Positions 11,902 to 24,129 of a DNA stretch of 64,000 bases are shown in pieces (positions within the stretch are counted from its first letter, which is position 1; each line of letters begins with the position of its first letter). This DNA comes from Aquilaria yunnanensis (taxonomy: Eukaryota; Streptophyta; Magnoliopsida; Malvales; Thymelaeaceae). The notes under the pieces were generated by a model. It did no database searches, was not told the origin of the DNA, and saw nothing but the letters and a program-made list of their open reading frames with translations. Made by a program: the position numbers and the translations under genes. Where the stretch lies: the NCBI GenBank assembly GCA_039654915.1, contig CM077600.1:31679992-31743991 (forward strand). Direction: 5' to 3'.

Positions 11902-13232
11902 AACCCCACAAATTTTTTTAATTGAAATATGTAATAAACTTTTACCATGAGATGCATATCACTATCTGTGATATGTTCACCATAGTGACTGACATTTGAT
12001 TATATTCGATTTTCCCTTTCAATTTTCAATATTCTATTGTTACATATGTACTAAGATTCCAATAGTACCCTTTTACCTAGACATCCATTGAATTTTAATT
12101 TTGCTTCAACTAATCTTTGAGTACTCACGTATTAGGTTAGGTGGCATCACTGCCGTGTTTTGCGCAACTTTAAACGGTGAGCATGATACATTGCCAAAAA
12201 TTGAAAGAGGAAAACAAACTTACGAAATTCTCTTAAAAAATTTGCTTCATTTTGTTGTACGTTAATGCATGAATTTGTTCTTTAAAGGTCTAATTGTGAG
12301 GAAGTAAACTTCGGGACCAAAAGGGTAAAGACATGCAAATTAAGAGGATGAATTGCCATAAAGGAAAGTTTGAAGATCTGAAAAACAAGACAAAATACCT
12401 GAGGGACATATTTTGGCAGTTTTCCATTTTTATGGGCTAGGCATATTCTTGAGTCACGCTTGCACTATTTATCTGCAACCCATACCTACCAACACAAGTT
12501 GGTTCAAGTGGAAGCTACTTAGGTTCGAGTCCTGAGAGTTATGAATGGAAAGTGTACATTTGGATAGGTCCCTGTTTCAGCACCTAACCATATCTCGAAG
12601 ACTTAGTCTTCGTTCCCGTGGCAAGTGATACATTGAGAAACAAGAAAAAAAATCTACAATGACTCAAACACATAATTAGTATATATACTAGGTAGAAGAT
12701 CGCGCATTGCTACAACAATTTGTTGTTTGCAGTTTGATCGTAAGGCGGCACATTTTGAGGACAAAAGGATAAACACTGTGAAACTAAGGGGTCAATTGTT
12801 AGGAAGAAAAGATTAAGGATCAGAAAAGCTAAACATGAGATCCGAAGGACCTATTTCGTTATTTTTGTTCATTTTTTTGGCATTGGCATCTTTCCGAGCT
12901 ACACACACCTTTCTTTATTTAGTTACCATATACCTACCTATAATACCCATTAACACATTACATATTGTCACAAGACAAGCTTGGCTTCCCAGCAAAGGAT
13001 CTACCGAGTACCGACGAACCATGAACTGCGGCCAACGCGAAAATCATTGCAATGCTCGTATGTCCCACTCCAAGCTGTAAGTTTGTAAACCTCTTTCATT
13101 TTTATTTTTTCATGCCGAAGGCTACTTTGTTTTCACAGTTTAGTTAATTTAGGGTAAAATATGCAAAATTTGACCATTGTAATAAATATATATACATATG
13201 GACGTCGGAGAAATTTTATATATCCTACCAAA
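11902..13232. other. Intergenic, no recognisable gene
   Basis: No family is recognisable. Two stretches (about 12,290-12,430 and 12,740-12,850) share a loose pattern of words such as GGACAAAAGG, GGTCAATTG and GATCTGAAAA or GATCAGAAAA. They may be diverged copies of one repeat. Confidence 0.35.
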
Positions 13233-13655
13233 GAAATTTTCAATTGCAGATAAATCTTTTGGCTTATTAGTATAGTATTCCTAATCTTTGGTGATTGGCC
13301 AGAGTTGATCAAATCATAGTTTAAATAATAAACTTCTCATTTTTATAACCTTTTTTTTATTTTTACCTAATTTTTAGCATGAACCAATTTCATTTGAAAG
13401 TCAATATTATATAAATGTAATAATTTATTTTAACGTAAATTTTGATGATGTTATTAAATTTTTATAAATTTTCTATTTTTATGCATTAAAAATAAAAAGT
13501 TCATAAAATTTAATGAGGATAAAAAAATAAAATTAAATCGGGTAAAAAAATATAAAAATAAAAATAAGTTATTTTAAATTAAATTAAATTAACTTACAAA
13601 ATATTAGGAATACTATACTAATAAGCCAAAAGATTGACATGCAATTGAAAATTTC
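13233..13655. mobile_element. Foldback element with 53-bp arms, contains hairpin-family copy
   Basis: Positions 13,233-13,285 and 13,603-13,655 are inverted copies of about 53 bp (begins GAAATTTTCAATTGCA, ends TAGTATAGTATTCCTAAT) with about three mismatches. The interior (about 13,340-13,600) is related to the AT-rich hairpin family seen at 2,269 and 14,400. Either this is a longer family member with distinct ends, or a hairpin copy inserted into another foldback. There is no coding capacity. Confidence 0.7.
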
Positions 13656-13797
13656 TCTCGTTAAATATCGATAATATTCTATTTCAAAAAAAAAAAAAAC
13701 AAATGTACCACCCATCTTAAGCCATAGGGACAAAGACGTATGCCACTAATGTAGTTTTAGAGGAAAATTTGTCATCCATGTTCTCTTCATTGGCAAA

Positions 13798-14209
13798 CAG
13801 TGGCGGAACTAGGATTTTTGGTATGGGTGGCGAGCCCGGAGGAGAGTCAACTAAACTCGGAGGAGAGGGATGGCATCGTGGTGAGGTAAAACTGGAGATT
13901 GGGAGTAATTCGTACTAATTCAAAGATTAGGGTACAACTCGTACATGTTGAAAAATTTAAAGGACTAATAGTGCATTTGGGCCATGTTAGAATATCTGTT
14001 TAAGACTAGAGGAAATAATTACTCATTTGGTCACTATTTTATTTAGCACCTACCTTACTGCCCCCCCATCTTCATATTCTTTCAATATTTTCGGGGGGCA
14101 AAAATACATTTCTAGTCCCTAATTTCTCTTAAATTAACCAATTAAGTACTTATATTTAAATTTTTTCAAAATTTTTGGGGGGCCGCTGCCCTACGTATGT
14201 CCGCCCCTG
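13798..14209. mobile_element. hAT-type MITE with perfect 8-bp target duplication
   Basis: The element starts CAGTGGCGGA and ends TCCGCCCCTG, giving 10-bp terminal inverted repeats with one mismatch. It is flanked on both sides by TTGGCAAA (13,790-13,797 and 14,210-14,217), a perfect 8-bp direct repeat as expected for hAT insertion. The interior has GGGGGGC runs near both ends and no open frame. Confidence 0.85.
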
Positions 14210-14289
14210 TTGGCAAATAAGCTACTGCCATATAAAAGTGTATGATAGCATTGACATATTCAATGCGAATTGTTTTTAAAGAATGAATA

Positions 14290-14950
14290 ATGGTAAATTT
14301 GTTTCAACTTAATTCAAAATGACATATTTATATTTTTATATTTTTTTGCCCAAAATTATTTTTATTTAAAAATTAAGATTATTTAGATGTAATAATGATC
14401 AATTTATTTTAAGTTAAATCAACTGATTTATTATTACTTTTATATCTTTTTTTCCCTGAAACCAATTTCATTTGAAAGCTAATATTATGTAAATATAATA
14501 ATCCATTTAAAAGTAAATTTCATGATTTTGTTAAATTTTTATGAATTTTTATTTTTTAATGCCTTAAACTAGAAAAATTTATAAAAATTTAGTAAGATTA
14601 CAAAAATTCTATTTTCAATGGATTATTGTGGCTACATAATATTTTATTTTAATTAAAATATGTTTTAGGTAAAAAAAATATAAGAATAAAAATAAGTCAT
14701 TTTGTAGTCAATTAACTTAAATTAAAACAAATTGGGTATTAAAAATTTTTATGAAATTTTCTAGCTTTAGGTATTAAAAAAATTTAAAAAAAAATTAATA
14801 ACATCATAAAAATTTATTTTCAAATGGATTATTATATCTACATAATATTAACTTTCAAATAAATTTGGTTTGAGGTAAAAAGATGTAAAAATAAAAACAA
14901 ACTATTTTAGATTAAGTTGACTTAAGTTAAAATGAATTGGCAAATTTTGT
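14290..14950. mobile_element. Two hairpin MITEs, one inserted in the other
   Basis: A complete copy of the AT-rich hairpin family (about 14,400-14,737, close to the copy at 2,269) is bracketed by a left arm (about 14,300-14,397) and a right portion (about 14,738-14,945) of another family member. The outer left and right parts pair with each other once the inner copy is removed. The family has therefore inserted into itself. Borders are approximate because both copies are AT-rich and diverged. Confidence 0.55.
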
Positions 14951-15754
14951 TCAGTCCTACATGAGAAGTAAAAGCTCCATCATTTCTCACTCTAATTGTC
15001 TAATTTGGTTTCAATGTTGACTAAAGGTAGTATTAATGTTTTGGTTAAATTTTAATTATAAATTTATTTTATTTAAGTGAAGAGAAGCAAAATTAGAACC
15101 AAATTGAACATGTTAGAATCAACACACACCAAGGATAAAAATCCCCTCATTGTGAACATTTTTCAATTGGTGATTTGTCCATAACATACTAGGTTAGTAG
15201 GGGGGTTTTTTTTTTTTGCCTATTCACAAAATTCAATAACAATTACCCAAAAAATACATCAATAGCTAATTTATCCCCTTAACACAATGCATATATTTAC
15301 GTTTTTACTGCAATAAGGAAATCTACAATTAGAGAATAATTTTTCTAAATGTTTGAAGGTTAACGCATTACCTCATGGTTTAGATGGTACATACACGTAG
15401 CAATATTTTTTATGAGAAGGAAAATTTATATATGGTCTATTAGCTTTTAAGTTTGTCCTAAAGTGGTTCTTTACTTCAACTTGTGTTATATTATGTCCTA
15501 ATTGCATCCCTTTTATCAATTTCTTTGTTATCTTCAATGGAAGTTGCTGATACTGCATCTCAATTGCCTTGTTGGGACGCACATTACCATTGTAACCTAC
15601 TGTTTTTGCAACAATAAATGATTATACCATACGAACAAGAAACTTCATGTCAAAATGTATACATGCACATAATCTTTGGGATTTAAAATGTAAATTAGCC
15701 AAACTTCACCTTCTTCCCAAAATCATCCCTGCTTCCCTGACTCATTTGAATCCA
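14951..15754. other. Intergenic, no recognisable gene
   Basis: AT-rich DNA with a poly-T run near 15,209-15,219. The small minus frame at 15,373-15,582 is not recognisable. Confidence 0.35.
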
Positions 15755-16115
15755 TAACCACCATGACTTTGGCATGGCGGAACCTTCTCATGCGCCACAT
15801 TTTAGCGTCAAACATTTTTTTTCACAGCCAATTTATCTCTTTCACCATTTTCACCACAATTGATAACTCATTCACTATTGTCACCATATATTCCAACCTC
15901 AAACTTACATTCCCCAATACCTCTATTGTTGCCTTTATCAGGTCTTGCATCTTGAATGTGAACTTCTCTTCGTCCAACATCACTAGATTGTTTGTCATAT
16001 TGTTCCCACCTTTCTTCATCAACCCACCTTTCTTTGAACCATGCATTGACTCTGTCAGAGACATCGCCTACTTCTGGATCAATTTTGACACCCTCTATGA
16101 TGATTCATGGACATG
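15755..16115 (-). pseudogene. Pollen receptor-like kinase fragment (pseudogene)
   Basis: The minus strand reads through residues like those before and at the start of the kinase domain in plant pollen receptor-like kinases (PRK family, LRR III). These are an LVMLDEEK segment, KMQDLIKATIEVLGN (family: DLMKAAAEVLGNG), then ELSIVVKMVKEIN (family: SVVVKRMREMN). After a stop at about 15,822-15,824 it continues as FDAKMWRMRRFRHAKV (family: FDAEMRRFGRLRH). The glycine loop is degraded, there is at least one in-frame stop, and upstream matching residues are out of frame. No LRR region or kinase core is nearby, so this is a short isolated relic. Family recognition is from memory of conserved motifs. 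Confidence 0.7.
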
Positions 16116-18530
16116 AACCCCTACAAGGACATCATCCATTTACTCATTCACCCTAGTGAACTTGTTGGTTTTTTTTTTGTTTTACTTTTGATATTGTTGG
16201 CATTATCAGTGTAGAAAAAAACAATGATTTGGGAAAGAATATGATTTTTTTTAATCTATGTTTTGAGTCCCCAATATTATGTTTTCGTGTCCATTTTGGT
16301 CTAAGGTTTATTGTTTCTACACTATAATCATTTATTGTTATGAAACAAAAGGCCATGATGATAGTGTGGGTCCCAACAAGGCAATTTAAATGCTACATCA
16401 ACAACTCAAGTTGAAAGTAATAAGGAAACTTACAAAATGGATGCATATTTGATACAATGTATAAGTTAGGTGAAATGACACCAATTAAGATAAATGACTA
16501 CTTTAGGGCAAAGGTAAAGGTTGGGGACCTTTTCTTATACGTGTGAGGATTGATAGCACTTTATATATAGTACATTTTCGTGTCCAATAAATCGGTTTAC
16601 CTTTTTTCTGTGATCCATACAAAAGACCAGTACAATACAAACCTATTAACAGGTGAGCTTTTTTTTTTTTTTTTTTGTGGTGCAGGAAATTGTAATTTGC
16701 ATGACAAGATAAAAAGTTGGTTTAGTTTTAAATCCATGTACAATCATATGTATAATAAGATGCATCATAGGCGATAACAAATCTTTTACTATATTTGATT
16801 TGACTTAAAATCATAATTTTTCATAACTTAAAAAAAGTTATGGACAATGAATAGAATAGTAGTTCTTACGTGTCAATATTTTGATTGTTGACCTAGAAAA
16901 CAATAGTTTTCTCGTAATCATTACAACTGTGATGATCTTCAATTGAATGTTCCATCAAATAAAACTCTACAATGGTAAGTTTTAACGGTTCTTGTTAGGT
17001 TTGGGTCCGCAAAATTATTGCAGTACTATTTTTTTTTCATTATTTGTTTTCATGAGACTAAATCATTATGATATGGTTTGTTGATGGTGGCAATATATCC
17101 ATTGACTAAAATGAAGGGATGAAAAACAAAATCCACAAAAAGGTACTCCCAAAAAACATAAGTTTTTTTTTCTAAAATTTTAGGAAAACAGCGCACGGAA
17201 GTTTAGAATATGAAGTCATGGAACCTTGAAGCATGTACATTCTAATAAAACATTTTGAGCGAGATATTTATATAATACATTAAAGGATAAGAGAATGATG
17301 AGGTTGTGAGACATGTTTTGGTCCTAATGGTTGAAGTATTGTGGCAAGTTGGGTAGTGAGGTTTAGATCGTAACATTTGCATCCAATCTTGCATGTTGAC
17401 ACGTATTGATGTTTGGTTGTGCTAACTAAGCTAAAATCCTTCCATGTGTGGTTTTATAGCATTAAAACCATTAATTCCTTATATGTTCCAATTTGCGTCC
17501 TTCCGTTAAATTGTACTACTGTTGTGTTTTTTTACTAATTTTTTTATATAAGATTTATTGGGTATTATTATTGTAAATTAAGCACTTATATTTATTATCA
17601 ATTGTTTATTATCATGTTGTTTTCTAGAATTTGTTCTGGGTTTATATGTTACAGTGAAAATGTTAGGGTATGGAGAGTCTAAGAATTTGTCTTTATTGGG
17701 TTAAATCTAATTTAAGGTATTTGTAAGCTTTTTTGTTTGCAATTGGGGCTAGCAATTTTGGAAGAAGACATTTTCTTAAAAGGAAATTCATAGAGACAAA
17801 ACTACTTTTTATAGTTAATGTATCTTATATCAATATTTTGTCCACAAATTATCAATCACATTTCAATTAATTTCATGTTATTTAATAAAACCAATTTGCT
17901 ATTCTAAAACTCTTTTTATCAGCTAAGTACATCTAAAACTTTATATGCTGCAATCACTTAAATATTAACTTATTTAATGCAGCTAGTACAAACTATTTAA
18001 CAAAATTACTCAACCACACCCCCCAGTAACATGTGAGATTGTGGCTAGTGCTTATATAAAGTGCATATCAAATCAATATTGTCACAACTAAACATCGTCC
18101 CCACTAATAAATTATCAAGGTCTTATACAAAAATTAAAAATAAATCTTTTTTGAAAAGTATAAATAGATCTACAATTTTTTTGTTAAATCACTAGTTTAG
18201 TTGAACCATAATCTTCGATACCATTTGCTAGAAAGGTTTGAATAAGGGATATTCACTGAGTAAGAAAAAACACATGATAATGATATTTTTATGTTCCCAA
18301 AAGTTTAAATCAATATGATAACGAACCACCATCATGTATATGTGTCTAACTTTGAGTATTTTTTTACCTATGTAAGACAGATCACTAATAACTATTCTTA
18401 ACAAGTAGTCAGTTACCTATTGGAGTAAAGTTATGAGTAAACATATTCATATGAGCTTAATTTTTCTAATTACAATTTAATGCATCAAGTCACCTAACTA
18501 TAAAATAACACACAAAATATAAAGGGATTG
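16116..18530. other. Intergenic, no recognisable gene
   Basis: AT-rich DNA with poly-T tracts (about 16,659-16,676). Short open frames on both strands match nothing I know, and no clear terminal repeats were seen. Confidence 0.35.
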
Positions 18531-19300
18531 GTAAGGGTGTAAGCAAATAACCCTCACCCGAAACCTACCCCTAAATATCAGATTAGGGTCAGGTTAGGAA
18601 AGAGAAAATGTATTATTTAAGTTGAGCCGAACCCCGAACCAATTTAAAATAGTAAAAATTGGGTTGGTTCCAGTCTAACACAAATAACCTGAATTTATAT
18701 AAACTCACTTAGTAACTAGCACAAGCCTAACCCAGCCCATAAGCTAACCTAATGCACTCACTCCTAAAACCCTCACACTCAAGCCATTGCACAAACACAC
18801 AGACAGATGATGCCGGCATTTCTCCTCTCTCCCTTCCCCCCTCCCTCTATCACACGGCCTCTTCATTTCTCTCCCTTCTCCCTCTATCACACAACCTTCT
18901 CCTCTCTCATCCCTCATCCCTCTATTGCACGGTCTCCACCTCGCCTCACCTCACATAACTGCCTCACACGATCTCCTTCTTCCTCTTCACCCGTTGGGAC
19001 GTTACTCTACGCCTTGGCCTTACTCCGTTGCTCACTTATCACTGTTGGTCTTTTTTTCTCGGATGCCTCGCCTCGCCTTGCCCATTGTCACCTATCGCCT
19101 TGCTCACCCTACTATCAATCTCCCCATCCTAGATACATTGCCTTGCTTTGCCCACCGTTGCCTGTTACCTTGCTCACCCCGTAGTCTACCATCAGATCAT
19201 AACAAACAGGTTGTTCAAGTTAACTTGAATCTAGCACTATAAATTTAGATTTTGGGTCAATTCAGGTTCCTTCTCCATTTCAGGTTGATAGTTATTTGGG
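18531..19300. mobile_element. Second copy of hAT-like 'AGGGTGTAAG' element
   Basis: It begins TAAGGGTGTAAGCAAATAAC and then contains AACCCGA- and TTGGGTTGGTTC-type words in the order seen at 8,151-8,330. The central part (about 18,750-19,190) is rich in CTC and CCT, like 8,400-8,640 of the first copy. The right end, near TTTGGGTCAATTCAGGTT at about 19,250-19,300, is indistinct. Open frames of 68-125 codons in the middle are Ser/Pro/Leu-rich by composition and are not believed to be genes. Confidence 0.45.
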
Positions 19301-20293
19301 ATCATTAATGAGTCTATTAATTTTGAAATCCGAAACTTTCATTTCTAGGGATTGGTAAAACTCAAAAGTTGATTAACTTGTTGTTTTCAGTGCATATTCA
19401 AAAGGTGATTAATGATATGTAATAGGAAGATTCATTTAGACGATTGGTATAAGTAGAAAAGGATGGTATAAAATGATTTTTTTTTCTCTGGAAAATATTA
19501 GAAATTTATATGAAATTATTTTTCTCTAATTTTTTGTTCAAACAACATTTTTTTAATGAAATGAAAATTTTCATTTTAAAAGGAAAAAACCTAGAATGAA
19601 TGGAATTTTGTGTTTTCTAGTGATTTTTAAAAATGAATTATTAGTGATTATTTGCTTAACTTATACATCAATTACAACTTTATGCTCAAACAAGTTTAAA
19701 AAATATTTTAAGAGATTTTCGTTTGAAAAAAATTAAGTATTTTCTAATTATTTTTCTCTTCTTTGGTTGGATACAGCGAATAATTACAAAAAATTAACTT
19801 ATTTCTAAAAAGAGTTGTTTAGGTTATATTAGCTTTTAAATCACATTAATTTTGATTAAAAAAATTAGTAAGAATAAAAATAATAAATTAATTTTTAAGA
19901 GAAAATTACAAATATACACATCAAGTGAGAAAGTTTCCCAATTTAATTTGTCATTACATGAGTCATGGAAAATGACGAGTCATTAGATTGGATGGTTTTG
20001 TCCTAAAACTTTTGGTTTGGTCGCATGCGCTTGTAACATTAAATCACTAAATCTCAATCACTGAGACATTTTCAAGTGGGATTTATCCTTGCACGAATGG
20101 TTTAATTATTGATTATAGTGGGAACGCATAAAGACATTCGATTAGCTTCACTAAAAGTGAAGTCAAAATCAAACCCTACGTTTTTTATTGACCTCTTCAA
20201 AATCAATTCCACCACTCAAAGAGCTAGCTACTTATCCTATCTTGGATAGATTAGAGCAAACAACAACCAAGATTTGGATTGGCATCTTTATCT
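19301..20293. other. Intergenic, no recognisable gene
   Basis: AT-rich sequence left of the Copia element with no open frame or repeat worth naming. Confidence 0.35.
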
Positions 20294-20747
20294 TGTTAGA
20301 AATTTTCAATGTACTCTAATATTAATTAATGTGTATTTTATTAAAATGGATTGAAATTAAATTGATCAATTATAAGATATAAATGGCCTATAAAGATTAT
20401 GATCTAATTATTTGGGTTAGTAACTCCAATTATATAATAAAATGTGAATTGTATTAGTGTGGGTTATAGAGTCTATGTAGTTGTTAGTAGGTAGGCCCAT
20501 AAGATTTCTATAAAAATGAGTGTTAGGTCTTTTTCTTAGCCTAAATTATGATGAGCATAACGGAATTCTGCCCATCAAGAGTGTTTTGCCAGAGGGATAA
20601 GGGAGAAGCTCTTAGTGTGACTACTCGTCGTAATCTCCAGTGCATATTGTGATGGATTAAATCATATCAGATGTTTTTGTTCATCATGTTTAATTCTTGT
20701 AATTTATGTTCCCATGTATGATCATATTAAACATTAAGAAAATAATA
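20294..20747 (+). repeat. 5' LTR of the Copia element
   Basis: Starts TGTTAGAAATTTTCAATG and matches 28,027-28,484 along its length, for example the shared GATAAGGGAGAAGCTC and GCGACTACTCGTC-type block. It ends just before the primer-binding site. The last bases (AAAATAATATA) have lost the CA end present in the 3' LTR. Confidence 0.85.
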
Positions 20748-20749
20748 TA

Positions 20750-20761
20750 TGGTATCAGAGC
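20750..20761 (+). other. Primer-binding site, initiator tRNA-Met type
   Basis: TGGTATCAGAGC, complementary to the 3' end of plant initiator tRNA-Met, is the standard Copia primer site. It lies a few bases after the 5' LTR and sets the element's strand and left internal border. Confidence 0.9.
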
Positions 20762-23700
20762 CTGTTACATGATCATAGAATACATGTTAGATTGGATTTC
20801 TAATTATGATTTTGGTTTTGGTTATTGTTCAATACATGCCTTATGGGCTTCTATGTTATAATCATGATTGATTACTTGGTTTTTTGTTAGTTTTGTTTTG
20901 ATTGATCATTTAGTAATAAAACAAAACTAAACAACATGGAAGCAATTGAAATCGGGTGATAGTCCAAACTTATAATAAAAGTGTTGAAGTTGAGCAGCGG
21001 CGGTGCTTGCATCAAGACCAGTGGTTGGCACCGTAGCTACTGTTGCTCATTCCCGGCAAAGGCTGACCGAGATTGATGGCCTAGTACAAACAGCCGCCTG
21101 GTAGTTTCTGAATTGATTTTCAGTGATTTTTTTACTAGATATTTAAAAAAACGTGAAGATTGGTGTATAGGAGTACATATCCCTAAGGTTTTGGGGTTAA
21201 AATTGGCAAGTTGTGCACTAAAATAAAGGAAAAAGAAAAAGGGTTGCTCAGTGGTCGTAAGTTGCAGGCTGAAATGGAAAAGGGGATGAGAGATTTTCTT
21301 TTCCTTTATTTTGGCTTAATTACAATATAAACCTCACCTTTCTAGAATAGTGTTAACTTGGCCCTATCGTATAATTTATTTCAGTTTCATCCAGAACCTT
21401 GCTGAAAATAATTGTTTGATCATTGAATTTCTCTGATTTGTGTACTCCAGCCCCTGAACTTTTATTAAGACCTTGTAATTGTTGATTTCATCGTTTTGAC
21501 CCCAAACCTTAATTAAAGCCATATTAGAAGTTGTTTTCATGCAATAAATGGTAACTTCACTTTAATTGGATTGACACATATGGTTTTAGTGTCATATGGA
21601 AAAATTGAAGTGAATGTGCATGATAAATAATTTTAAATGGGGCAAATGACTGCCAAAATGTATTTTTATGCAAGAAAGGATACACTTGCTGTAATTAAAG
21701 AGACATATATGATTTTAATGTCTCATAGGGTAAAGTTATAGTAAATGTGCATGATTAATACATTCATAAACTTTGTTGACCCTATCATTTTAAATAAAGC
21801 CATTAAATAAAATTTTCATGCTATCAAGTTTATTTTCATCATGATCAATGAGATACATGAAATTTCAATATTTCACAAAGGTTAATTAACTAATGAGATA
21901 TATAAGGTTTCATATTTCATAAAGGTTAGTAAATTGATCATTGAAATATTTATACAATTTTGATATCTTGTAAATATTAATTAGCTAATGAGATTTATAA
22001 TGTCTCATATCTCATAAAGTTTAGCTAATTAATCATTGTGGTACATAGAAGATTTAGTATATCAATATTGTCATTTATGGTAACTATGCATGATTAATCC
22101 ATTTTTCTTGAAATAAAAATTTTATTCCTTAAAGTTTTGATCAAGATGCAAATGACACAGCTTCCTATGACTAGAGAGAAATATTTCTAAAATTTATCAT
22201 TTCATTAACGTTACATCACATGGTTATTTTTCTGTGCCCCATATTTTTAAAAAATGTCGTGGCAATGTAGCATGTGAGGGGACATAAAGTATTTTCTATT
22301 GCGGGAAAATTTCATGGATTTGGTTAAAGTGTAGTCACCAAAGTGGCCTATTTGCCAAGTTTGTGATATTTCATTCTTGCATGATTAAGGAAGTCTCTGA
22401 TTAAATGCATAACTATTCAGCTCAAAGGTGTTAGTTATGGATAAGATTTAGAGATGATGCATATAAGACATATATATGAGACTTGACTAGTTTGAATAAT
22501 CTATTCACCCAAAGATGGTAGAATTAGTGAGGATTGGAATGGATTCTCTAAATCATTCTTATGTGTGAAAATTTGGGATTGCATGTTATGCATTTTGCCC
22601 AAAGGTGTTTCATAGTGATGTGCCCAAGTTCTCGGTAAAGATACTATTATTGCTTTCAGTACTGATGTCGCCTTACATTTATTAGTCATAGCATCACTTA
22701 ATCATCTGAATCACATTTGTTGCTTTTAGTTTGATCATATATCTAACCAATGCATGAAGAGGCAATGTTTGGAAACCTGCTTAATTCCCATTGAGGGCTT
22801 TAATGGTTAAATTCTTGGTGTTCTATTATTAAAGCATTTTAATATGGAATTTGGTACCATACTTGAGAGGTTTTACTTCAAAAATTTTAATGGGATAAAA
22901 TCAAGTTAAGTTGTACAAAATTGGGATTATCCACATTCAGTTTCAGCTCAAAGTATGTGGTATTAAAAAGTGAAATAAATTTATCTTCCAAGTTTGAGCT
23001 TTTTAGGTAAACTCATAACATCATTGTAAATCTTGGGTGATCAATGATCTATTTTTCCAGGGATATGATTAAAATAGGTGATATGTGATTGAAAATGCTC
23101 AAACTACCTTGTTGGTATTAAATAATCACAAACAAGCATTAAGTTAAATATGTTTAATTTATTTCTCTTATCATGTTCAAACTTTCAAAGGTCAAATTGA
23201 GTGGTGAATGGTCATGAAGAAAAAAAAAGTAAAGGTGTTCTGTTTGAAAAAAAAAAAAGATCATAAAGATTAAGACTGTTCTAAGTGAAACTTGATTAGC
23301 AAATTTCAGCATAAAATAACTCATTGGTTTTTATTTTAAATTAATCATCCGTGGCCATAAATGAATCTAGGTAGCATGGTGTAAAATAATTGACTGTTTT
23401 ACACATTTTAATGATTCATAAACAAGAAGATACTAAATAAAGGAGCTAAAGTTCATAATTGGTAATGATGTGGAATGATGCGAAGATGATATAGATCTCA
23501 AATAGTATTCAATTTCTATTTGATTTTTATGTCATCTCATATAATAATAAACATATAATTATCAAAGTATCCTTAACAAATAAGTGGTTTTTCATGTTGT
23601 AACATAAGTACTTAGTCACATTTCTAGGGAAGAATAAAAAATGGTGGTAAATGATGACATCTTCTGTACTCTTAATAATGGCAACCTAGAGACATGTATT

Positions 23701-24129
23701 ACTATTTTAGATATTTGCTAACCAAGATTAAGGAAAATATGCTATCCGCTTTGTCATCTTAAAGATCCTTTATATTGACATTGATAGACCATGCCCGTAT
23801 ATAAAATGTAACCTTAAAAATTTGTTACATTTTATTAATGAGTTATCCTATTATGATGTTGTTTTCTTAAATATGGAAAACTGTAAGGTTCTTGATCTAT
23901 TTGAGATGCCAAAAATTTAAGTTAAGAAATAATTTGCGATGAATGTTAGTTTTTCAAATTTGACCATAAAATAAGTATTATTGCAAACATGGGAGAGAAA
24001 TGAACCACAAAGTATGTTTGTCAAATACTTTAACTTTATGGAATAGTAACTTAATTTACTATGCCAAATGTGTTTGAATAAAATTGTACGGTTAAAAAGT
24101 GAAATCACATACTAATGAGCAATATGTAT

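Noticed and set aside
15763..16116. 117-codon plus-strand open frame
   Set aside because: Antisense of the receptor-like kinase relic; the opposite strand carries the known motifs.
18752..19242. Three overlapping Ser/Pro/Leu-rich open frames (68-125 codons)
   Set aside because: They come from a C/T-rich stretch inside a transposon. All three frames stay open by composition, and none matches a family.
20750..20761. Possible tRNA gene end
   Set aside because: It is the complement of a tRNA 3' end directly after an LTR, so it is a retrotransposon primer site. No tRNA fold surrounds it.
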